The notes beneath the pieces were generated by a model that saw nothing but the letters and a program-made list of their open reading frames with translations, ran no database searches and was not told the origin of the DNA. A DNA stretch of 9,532 bases. Origin: Betaproteobacteria bacterium. GTDB taxonomy: Bacteria > Pseudomonadota > Gammaproteobacteria > Burkholderiales > Burkholderiaceae_C. The position numbers and the translations under genes were made by a program. How positions within the stretch are numbered: position 1 is the first letter of the stretch; the number at the start of each line of letters is the position of its first letter. Shown piece after piece: positions 1 through 5,048 of this stretch. Location of the stretch: NCBI GenBank assembly GCA_005882155.1, contig VBCQ01000351.1:1-9532 (forward strand). The letters are read 5' to 3'.

Positions 1-862
1 GGCCGCACACCGGCGTGATCGGCAGCGCGACCGCGAAGACGCTACCAACGCCCGGCTCGCTGCGCACACTCAGCTTGCCGCCCATCGCCTGCGCAAGCTG
101 GCATGAGATGGCGAGGCCGAGGCCGCGGCCGGAGATCTCGGCGGAGTCGCCGACACGCTCGAACTCGTCGAACGCACGCTCGCACTGCGCCGGCGTCAGC
201 CCGGGCCCGGCGTCGATGACGCGCACGCACAAGCGGCTTTGCATCGGGTCGCTCGAGACGTCGGCGGTGATGCGAACGTCGGCGCCGTCGGCGTACTTGA
301 TCGCGTTCGAGACGAGGTTGCGAACGATTTGCGCCAGGCGCACGCCGTCGATGACCCACAGGCTGCCGCGCGCAAACCCGAGCTCGACCTTGGGCACGCC
401 GGTGCCTTGGAACTGCGGCTGCGCCGCGAGCGCGATGCCTTCGAGCAAGGCGGCCACGTCGACGACCGTCGCACGCACGGCGAAGCGGCCGGCATCGATC
501 TGCGCCGCGTCGAGCGATGCATCGACCAAGTCGAGTAGCGCTTGCGCATCGTTGCGCAACGCGCGGTTCAGCTGTGCCGGGTCGAGATGGCGGCGCTCGG
601 CGTCGGTCAACGCCAGCGTGCCGAAGATGCCGCTGACCAGATTGCGCATCTCGTGGCCGAGGTATGCGATGAAGCGCTTGCGCGCATGAGCGAGCGTTTG
701 AATCTGCTGCTCGCGTTGCAGCGATTCGGCCTCGGCTTGGCGGCGCCGCCGAAGCTCGCGCCGCAGAACGATGTTCCACACGGCGCTCGCAACGAGCAGC
801 GCAGTGACGACGACCCACGCCAGCGTGTCGGTGTCGAGGAGGGGGAAATCGTGCGGACCCAT
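1..862 (-). CDS. Sensor histidine kinase, C-terminal end cut by window edge
   Basis: I translated this by hand; the frame is open from an ATG at 860-862 to the left edge, 287 codons. It starts MGPHDFPLLDTDTLAW and has one hydrophobic segment at about residues 14-33, followed by a basic, charged linker (about 34-63) that is probably helical. The phospho-acceptor H-box is FIAYLGHEMRN with His70. The ATPase domain shows an N-box (RNLVSNAIKYA, Asn186), G1 (DAGPG, Asp217), an F-box-like AFDEFERV and G2 (GRGLGLA, 245-251), ending near VFAVALPI. It should autophosphorylate and pass the phosphate to a response regulator; the partner, or a fused receiver domain, would lie beyond the left edge. There is almost no N-terminal sensor region, so the signal may be sensed in the membrane or in the cytoplasm. 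The usual H-box proline (HExRxPL) is absent (HEMRNLV). It lies 61 bp downstream of the oxidoreductase gene on the same strand, so the two may be co-transcribed. No strong ribosome binding site precedes the ATG, and the frame is open upstream, so the start is less sure. Confidence 0.85.
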   Translation of the reverse strand, partial: MGPHDFPLLDTDTLAWVVVTALLVASAVWNIVLRRELRRRRQAEAESLQREQQIQTLAHARKRFIAYLGHEMRNLVSGIFGTLALTDAERRHLDPAQLNRALRNDAQALLDLVDASLDAAQIDAGRFAVRATVVDVAALLEGIALAAQPQFQGTGVPKVELGFARGSLWVIDGVRLAQIVRNLVSNAIKYADGADVRITADVSSDPMQSRLCVRVIDAGPGLTPAQCERAFDEFERVGDSAEISGRGLGLAISCQLAQAMGGKLSVRSEPGVGSVFAVALPITPVCG

Positions 863-923
863 GGCAATGCGTCGATTTCGCGCCTTCGCGCTTACAGCGA
901 TCTTGCGTCGCGGGGCTTGGCGA

Positions 924-2159
924 TCAACGAATCGGCAGGAACAGCCGGGCAATTCCCCGGATGCTTACAAGGTTCCCCGGGTTGTTGGTTTCCTCGAGCA
1001 CGCCGCTCATCCGGCGCAGGATGCGCTGGCTTCGCTTGGCGCGCCAGATCAGCAGGTCGGCGAGCCAGGGATGCTCGTTGATCCGATTCGCGCGTTCGTA
1101 CAGATCGAAGCGCGGTTTCAGCGCAAGCAACGCGGCGTTGTAGCGTTCGCGGACCTGTGCCTCGTCGAGCCGCTCGGCGCGGCCTTGCAACAGCGCCTGC
1201 GCCGCGAGGATGCCGGTCTCCATCGCCTTGCCGATGCCTTCGCCGGTGAACGCATAGGTGCTCGCGATCGCCTCGCCGGTGGCGAGCAAGCCGGCGCGCG
1301 CGTAAGACTGGCCTTCGAGCGAGCAGCGCAGCGGCGCGCCTTTCAGCTCGCCTTGCAGCACGCCGCCCGCCATCAGCGCGCGCGCCGGTGCGTACGACGT
1401 GCAGAACGCGTCAAACATCTCGCGCAGGTTGACATGCGGCAATGCGGCGTGACCGTCGACCATCTTCGCGTGGCTGTGCGACGCGCCGACGCCGATGTTG
1501 AACACGCCGTCGCGGCACGGAAAGATCCAGCCGTAGCCGGGGCGAACGCTCTTGTGCCACACGACTTCCATCTCGGTGATGCGGCCGACCATCGCGTCGT
1601 TCTTCACGTAGCCGCGCAGCGCCACGCCGCTCGGCGTGCGGCGCTGGCACAGGCCGGCAGCGATCAGCGCCTGCGGCACCGCGCCAGTCGCGAGGACGAC
1701 CCACGGTGCGCGAATCTCGTGGCTGGCGTCGGCCGTCTTCAGTCGAGCGCCGACGACGCGGTCGGCTTCGACGAGCGGCGCCTCGAAGCGCAGCGGCGCG
1801 TGCAGCTTCGCGCCGGCAGCGACGGCGGCGCGGCACAAGATGTCGTCGAGTTGCTTGCGCGGGATCACCGACAGCGATCCGGGCACGTCGATGCGCCCGC
1901 CCATCGGACCGACGCAGCCGATGTGGCCGACACGTTGCGCGTGCGCGGCGACCTCGTCGGCGACGCCGAGCTGGCGCAGCGCGGCATGCGCGTCGGGGAT
2001 CAGCCCGTCGCCGCAGATCTTGTCGCGCGGGAACGCATGCTGATCGGCGAGCACGACATCGACACCGGCGCGAGCGAGCCACTGCGCGCAGGCGCTGCCG
2101 GCAGGGCCGGCGCCGACGACCAGCACGTCGCATGTGGAGGGAAGCGGAATGGTTGTCAT
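924..2159 (-). CDS. Geranylgeranyl reductase family FAD-dependent oxidoreductase
   Basis: A 411-residue flavoprotein of the GGR/PHBH-like superfamily. Visible marks are the N-terminal Rossmann dinucleotide motif GAGPAG (16-21) after a beta strand (CDVLVVGAGPAG), the family signature FPRDKICGDGL (43-53), PGYGWIFP in the middle, and the second FAD motif GEAIASTYAFTGEGIGKAME. In this last motif the usual Asp of GDA, which contacts the FAD ribityl chain, is Glu. Members reduce isoprenoid double bonds (geranylgeranyl chains of lipids, chlorophyll or quinone side chains) or act on other hydrophobic substrates; the substrate here cannot be read from sequence. There is no N-terminal signal or TM segment, so it is probably cytoplasmic or membrane-peripheral. 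The ATG is supported by an AAGAG about 7 nt upstream. It is divergent from the NnrU gene across 109 bp and is followed by the histidine kinase. Confidence 0.9.
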   Translation of the reverse strand: MTTIPLPSTCDVLVVGAGPAGSACAQWLARAGVDVVLADQHAFPRDKICGDGLIPDAHAALRQLGVADEVAAHAQRVGHIGCVGPMGGRIDVPGSLSVIPRKQLDDILCRAAVAAGAKLHAPLRFEAPLVEADRVVGARLKTADASHEIRAPWVVLATGAVPQALIAAGLCQRRTPSGVALRGYVKNDAMVGRITEMEVVWHKSVRPGYGWIFPCRDGVFNIGVGASHSHAKMVDGHAALPHVNLREMFDAFCTSYAPARALMAGGVLQGELKGAPLRCSLEGQSYARAGLLATGEAIASTYAFTGEGIGKAMETGILAAQALLQGRAERLDEAQVRERYNAALLALKPRFDLYERANRINEHPWLADLLIWRAKRSQRILRRMSGVLEETNNPGNLVSIRGIARLFLPIR

Positions 2160-2268
2160 GCGGCAGCTCTTTCGAGACCGCGGATTCTAGGAGCTAGGAG
2201 CGCGACGCTCGTCGATGTGACCGGCGCTGGTCTAGACTGCGCACGCCTCCACTTCCGGACCGATCGCC
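2160..2268. promoter_or_regulatory. Divergent intergenic region, putative promoters for the oxidoreductase and nnrU-like gene
   Basis: This 109-bp gap separates two genes that start outward from it, so it must hold both promoters. On the plus strand TAGACT (2233-2238) is a plausible -10 for the NnrU gene, but no good -35 lies 16-18 bp before it. It also holds a direct repeat of CTAGGAG at about 2188-2200 and a small inverted repeat GAGCG-cga-CGCTC (2198-2210) that a regulator could bind. The promoter elements are weak by eye; only the divergent arrangement is certain. Confidence 0.4.
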
Positions 2269-2841
2269 ATGAGCTTGCTCGTCCTCGGCCTCGTGCTGTT
2301 TCTCGGCATCCATTCGGTGTCCATCCTCGCCCCCGCGTGGCGCGACGGCCAGGTGGCGCGGCGCGGCGAGCGACCGTGGAAGGGTGTCTACTCGGTCGCA
2401 TCAATCGTCGGCTTCGTGCTGCTGATCTACGGCTACGGCATTGCACGCCAGTCGCCTGTCGTTCTGTACACGCCGCCGCACTGGATGCATCACGTCACGT
2501 TGCTGCTGATGCTGCCGGTGTTCCCGCTGCTGCTCGCCGCGTATCTGCCGGGCCGCATCAAGGCCGCGACCAAGCACCCGATGCTCGCCGCGGTGAAGCT
2601 GTGGGCCTTCGCCCATCTGCTGGCCAACGGCACGCTCGCCGACGTGCTGCTGTTCGGCGGCTTTCTCGTCTGGGCCGTCGCCGATCGCATCTCGCTGAAG
2701 CGCCGTCCGGCGCGCCCGTTGCCGGGCGCGCCACCGCGGCCGATGAACGACGTGATCGCCGTCGTCGGCGGGCTCGCGCTCTATGCGTTGTTCGTCGCCC
2801 GAGCGCACCAGTGGTTGATCGGCGTCTCGCCGCTCGGCTGA
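2269..2841 (+). CDS. NnrU family integral membrane protein
   Basis: A 190-residue polytopic membrane protein with hydrophobic segments at about 2-16, 41-60, 74-93, 106-132 and 157-176. Family marks are GIHSVSIL near the N-terminus, RGERPWKGVYS after the first helix, HWMHH before the third helix, and KHPMLAAVKLWAFAHLLANG followed by LADVLLFG. NnrU was named from denitrification loci, and the plant and cyanobacterial 15-cis-zeta-carotene isomerase Z-ISO, a haem-b enzyme with histidine ligands, is a homologue. The several histidines here would allow haem binding, but that is inference. No denitrification genes are in the window, so the name should be read as a family label. The start is the first ATG in frame after the divergent region, with only a weak GGA upstream. 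The length fits the family. Confidence 0.9.
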   Translation: MSLLVLGLVLFLGIHSVSILAPAWRDGQVARRGERPWKGVYSVASIVGFVLLIYGYGIARQSPVVLYTPPHWMHHVTLLLMLPVFPLLLAAYLPGRIKAATKHPMLAAVKLWAFAHLLANGTLADVLLFGGFLVWAVADRISLKRRPARPLPGAPPRPMNDVIAVVGGLALYALFVARAHQWLIGVSPLG

Positions 2842-2860
2842 ATCGAGCTCAGGCACGTCG

Positions 2861-2886
2861 GTTGCTGCACAGCTTGTTGTGGCAAC
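2861..2886 (+). other. Interrupted hairpin between the NnrU and DUF6496 genes
   Basis: GTTGC (2861-2865) pairs with GCAAC (2882-2886), and CACA (2868-2871) with TGTG (2878-2881), leaving a 2-nt bulge and a 6-nt loop. It sits in the 63-bp gap and ends 9 nt before the GGAGA ribosome binding site of the next gene. No T-tract follows, so it is not a classic terminator. It could be a processing site, a leader structure or chance. Confidence 0.3.
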
Positions 2887-2904
2887 TGATCGATTGGAGA
2901 CGCC

Positions 2905-3126
2905 ATGGCCAAGTACAGCGAGAAGGCTTCCGACAAGGTCGAGAAGTCGATGCATGAAATGAAGACCGGCCAGCTGAAGAGCGGCCGTTCGGGCAAGCCG
3001 GTCAAGAGCCGGGCTCAGGCGGTGGCCATCGGGCTGTCCGAGGCGCGCAAGGAAGGCGCCAAGGTGCCGAAGAAGTCCAGCAGCAAGTCGAGCTCGAGCA
3101 AATCGTCTTCGAAGAAGAAGGACTGA
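2905..3126 (+). CDS. DUF6496 small basic protein with Lys/Ser tail
   Basis: A 73-residue protein. Residues 1-55 match the pattern of the DUF6496 family as I know it: KASDKVEKSMHEMKTGQLKS, then SGKPVKSRAQAVAIGLSEAR and KEGAKVPKK. The last ~18 residues are almost only Lys and Ser, like the low-complexity tails of bacterial histone-H1-like proteins. The function is unknown. The high positive charge suggests nucleic-acid binding or compaction, but nothing in the sequence proves this. The start is well supported: GGAGA (2896-2900) lies 4 nt before the ATG, an acceptable spacing counted from the core. It follows the NnrU gene by 63 bp and could have its own promoter. Downstream it converges with the flavodoxin-fold gene. 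Confidence 0.85.
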   Translation: MAKYSEKASDKVEKSMHEMKTGQLKSGRSGKPVKSRAQAVAIGLSEARKEGAKVPKKSSSKSSSSKSSSKKKD

Positions 3127-3162
3127 GAGGCTGCGAGTTTTTTCTTCGCAGGCCACAAATTC
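3127..3162 (+). terminator. Possible stem-loop after the DUF6496 gene
   Basis: CTGCGA (3131-3136) and TCGCAG (3146-3151) form a perfect 6-bp stem, extended by GG/CC with one bulge, over a 9-nt loop that is mostly T. It lies 4 nt after the stop codon. The T-run is in the loop rather than after the stem, so it is at best a weak or unusual terminator. Confidence 0.3.
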
Positions 3163-3233
3163 CCGTTCGGGCTGAGCTTGTCGAAGCCTCGCCACCCATG
3201 GTGCAGGTACTTTGACAGGCTCAGTGCGAACGG
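3163..3233. repeat. Dispersed repeat of the TGAGCTTGTCGAAG type, inverted pair
   Basis: The left arm (3163-3188) carries CCGTTCGG and GCTGAGCTTGTCGAAG. The right arm (3210-3233) is its imperfect reverse complement, 20 of 24 positions, with two of the four differences becoming G-U pairs in RNA. The loop is about 21-23 nt. It lies in the gap between two converging genes, so the transcript from either strand could fold into a long hairpin and act as a bidirectional terminator or mRNA 3' end. Units of this kind are, from general knowledge, scattered in many copies through Burkholderiales genomes. The 19 nt at 3170-3188 recur exactly at 8555-8573 inside murE. The rest of the gap (3234-3295) holds nothing I recognise. 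Confidence 0.8.
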
Positions 3234-3295
3234 ACATCGGGCGTCGCGGAGAAAAACTCTCAAGCTGTGAGGGCATCGGCCTGCCGGTTCGGCAC

Positions 3296-4333
3296 TCACT
3301 TCGGCCGCGGCGAGCGCAGATCGCGATCGGGGTCGCTGAGCCGACCAGCGCGCAATTCTTTGACCGCGGCTGCGACGGCGCGCGCGGCGTTGCGCACCTC
3401 TTCCTGCACGCCGGCGTCACGGTCGAGCGCCTCGTGGCTGGTGGCGTACGGCTCGTAGTAGCCGATGAAGCGGTCGAGCTGACTCTTCGCACCCGAGTCG
3501 ATCAGGCCCATCCAGTCCAGCCAGTCGCACAGCGCGTGGCGAACGGGCTCGATGCCCGACACGTCGCCGTGCACGACCACGCCATACGCACGTCCTGCCA
3601 GATGCTTGGGATACGGCCAGCCCTGCAGCTCGAGCGCCTTCGCCTTCTGCGGATCCTTGCCGTGCGTGCTGGTCGGGTCGGGATTGCCGCCGTCGGCGCA
3701 CACCAGGCGGTCCATCATCAGCTTGAGCGGACTCGCCACCTGGTACCAGTAGACCGGGGTGACCAACAGCACGCCGTGCGCGGACACCCATCGCTCGTAG
3801 ATTTCCGACATCCAGTCACCGACCTGGCCCAGCGCGTGATTCGGATAGCAACTGCAGGGCCAGTGGCACAGCGGCATCGCGGTGGACACGCACGCCTTGC
3901 ACGGATGGATGCGTCGCTTGTAGTCCGACGTGAGCAGGCTTAGATCGAGAAGGTCTGCCTCGATGCCTTCGCCGCTCAGCGTGTCGCGAGCCGTTTTCGT
4001 CAGTCGATAAGTCTTGGAGATTTCGCCCGGGCAAGTGCCGTCGTTGCGAGATGCACCGCAAATCAGCAGCACCCGCGACGGCGTCTGCGGCTGGCTCCAG
4101 CGGTCCTGCGCATTCTTCAATCGTTGACGCGTTTCGAGCCATTCCGTCGAGAGCTCGTAGTTCGGGTCGGCAAAGCCGGGCCCGGCCTTGCGCGTGCTCG
4201 GCGCTTTGCGACTGTCGGTGAAGGCCTGCCACGCGATGGCCTCGAGCCGATCGACGTCCTGCAGAAAGCGCTCGCGGAAAACTTCTCGCGTGTGCGGGGC
4301 TGGCGCTTGGCCTTTGCGGACGGATGGCGGCAT
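3296..4333 (-). CDS. Flavodoxin-fold NAD(P)H-dependent reductase with cysteine cluster
   Basis: A 345-residue protein of the flavodoxin/NADPH-dependent FMN reductase superfamily. After an N-terminal extension of about 85 mainly polar residues, the FMN fold starts at SRVLLICGASRNDGTCPGEI (86-105), whose loop should bind the FMN phosphate. The flavin-contact segment is TPVYWYQVASPLKLMMDRL (192-210), and VVVHGDVSG (252-260) is a later strand and loop. Between them, residues 143-165 hold Cys145, 148, 156, 160 and 162 (HPCKACV ... CHWPCSCYP), a density that suggests a metal or Fe-S site as in iron-sulfur flavoproteins, although the spacing is not the classic one. A likely role is electron transfer or quinone/metal reduction; the substrate is unknown. 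The ATG is supported by AGGAG (4341-4345 on the complement) with 7-nt spacing. It is transcribed away from the dcw cluster, with 280 bp between this ATG and the mraZ start. Confidence 0.85.
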   Translation of the reverse strand: MPPSVRKGQAPAPHTREVFRERFLQDVDRLEAIAWQAFTDSRKAPSTRKAGPGFADPNYELSTEWLETRQRLKNAQDRWSQPQTPSRVLLICGASRNDGTCPGEISKTYRLTKTARDTLSGEGIEADLLDLSLLTSDYKRRIHPCKACVSTAMPLCHWPCSCYPNHALGQVGDWMSEIYERWVSAHGVLLVTPVYWYQVASPLKLMMDRLVCADGGNPDPTSTHGKDPQKAKALELQGWPYPKHLAGRAYGVVVHGDVSGIEPVRHALCDWLDWMGLIDSGAKSQLDRFIGYYEPYATSHEALDRDAGVQEEVRNAARAVAAAVKELRAGRLSDPDRDLRSPRPK

Positions 4334-4544
4334 GTTGCGACTCCTGGGTCAATCCCGGCCGACAAAGCGGCAAACACTGTGCCGCGAACGAGCGGTCCGC
4401 GTCGGCCGAGTGAGCCGAAAGCTCACCCAACACTTTCAGTGCCGGTTGCAAGTCCTTCTTTTTGAAACGATTTTTCGGCCCAAAGGGTCCGTGAGAAATC
4501 ACCGCTAAGTGCTTGATTCCATTGATTTTTCTTTACACATTTCG
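4334..4544. other. Intergenic leader region with nested inverted repeats
   Basis: This is the left part of the gap between the divergent flavodoxin-fold gene and mraZ. It carries GGCCGAC (4357-4363) against GTCGGCC (4401-4407), inside that GCGGC (4367-4371) against GCCGC (4381-4385), and then a perfect GTGAGC-cgaaa-GCTCAC (4410-4426). The minus-strand transcript for the reductase could fold here. From about 4440 on it becomes more A/T-rich, as expected upstream of a promoter. No ORF or RNA gene was recognised. Confidence 0.4.
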
Positions 4545-4573
4545 TTGACCCGGCTCATCCCATGAGCTACAGT
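4545..4573 (+). promoter_or_regulatory. Putative sigma70 promoter of the mraZ (dcw) operon
   Basis: TTGACC (4545-4550) matches 5 of 6 of the -35 consensus, the spacer is exactly 17 bp, and TACAGT (4568-4573) matches 4 of 6 of the -10. The start point would fall near 4580, giving a leader of about 35 nt before the mraZ GTG. The spacer contains a perfect palindrome GCTCAT-ccc-ATGAGC (4553-4567). Position, spacing and the A/T-rich upstream DNA all agree with the main dcw promoter known from E. coli as Pmra; the start site is not proven. Confidence 0.7.
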
Positions 4574-4607
4574 GCAGCTAAGTGCACTTTTGTGGGTTTT
4601 TGTGGCG
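4572..4607 (+). promoter_or_regulatory. MraZ-box-like array of four 10-bp-phased repeats
   Basis: Four GTG-centred units start at 4572, 4582, 4592 and 4602: GTGCA, GTGCA, GTGGG, GTGGC, exactly 10 bp apart. E. coli MraZ binds TGGGN direct repeats spaced by 5 nt, and mollicute MraZ binds GTG-centred repeats of the same period. The array overlaps the end of the -10 and the expected start point, so bound MraZ would block RNA polymerase. This implies autorepression of mraZ and control of the operon. The two left units are TGCA rather than TGGG, so affinity may differ along the array. Confidence 0.7.
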
Positions 4608-4613
4608 AACATC

Positions 4614-5042
4614 GTGTTTCAAGGGCCTGCGGCCTTGACGCTGGACGGCAAGGGGCGAATCGCCATGCCGGCGCGTCATCGCGAGGTGCTGGCCGCGATG
4701 GGTGTCAGTCAGCTCACGGTCACCAAGCACCCCGAAGGCTCGCTGCTGATTTTTCCGCGCCCGGCCTGGGACGGGTTTCGCGAGCGGGTGGCGGCGCTGC
4801 CAATGGCAGCCAGCGGCTGGAAGCGGATCTTCCTCGGCAACGCAATGGACGTCGACATCGATGCCTCGTCGCGCGTGCTGATCGCGCCGGAACTGCGCGC
4901 CGCAGCCGGGCTCACACGCGATGTGATGCTGCTCGGCCTGGGCACGCACTTCGAGCTGTGGGACGCCGCCCGCTACGCCGAGCACGAGGCGAAGGTGATG
5001 GCCTCCGAGATGCCCGACGAATTGAAGAGCTTCAGTTTTTGA
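4614..5042 (+). CDS. mraZ: Transcriptional regulator MraZ
   Basis: A 142-residue SpoVT/AbrB-type DNA-binding protein, usually ring-forming, that represses its own operon and also affects other genes. Two AbrB-like half domains are visible: the first with LTLDGKGRIAMPARHR (DGKGR at 11-15), the second with VDIDASSRVLIAPELR (DASSR at 83-87). The start is the GTG at 4614, which gives VFQGPAALTLD, the normal MraZ N-terminus. A frame-open ATG at 4572 would add 14 residues (MQLSALLWVF...) encoded by the operator and the leader, and is rejected for that reason. The ribosome binding site before the GTG is weak (GGCGAAC). It is the first gene of the dcw operon, with 6 bp to rsmH. Confidence 0.95.
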   Translation: MFQGPAALTLDGKGRIAMPARHREVLAAMGVSQLTVTKHPEGSLLIFPRPAWDGFRERVAALPMAASGWKRIFLGNAMDVDIDASSRVLIAPELRAAAGLTRDVMLLGLGTHFELWDAARYAEHEAKVMASEMPDELKSFSF

Positions 5043-5048
5043 GCTCGC

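Noticed and set aside
42..818. 258-codon minus-strand frame at the left edge
   Set aside because: It is Arg-rich with no motif; a different frame of the same strand encodes the histidine kinase with H, N, G1 and G2 boxes.
771..2957. 728-codon plus-strand open frame over the oxidoreductase and NnrU genes
   Set aside because: It is Arg/Ala-rich, without domains, and lies opposite or out of frame to two clear genes; a typical high-GC shadow.
3015..3299. Small minus-strand ORF containing FALSLSK
   Set aside because: This peptide is just the translation of the dispersed repeat in another frame; no gene evidence.
4513..4539. Second promoter TTGATT ... TACACA upstream of the main mraZ promoter
   Set aside because: The spacer is only 15 bp and the match is poor; A/T-rich DNA makes such hits by chance.
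4572..4613. Upstream ATG start for mraZ
   Set aside because: It would add 14 residues encoded by the operator and leader; MraZ proteins begin at the (M/V)F(Q/R)G sequence, here the GTG at 4614.
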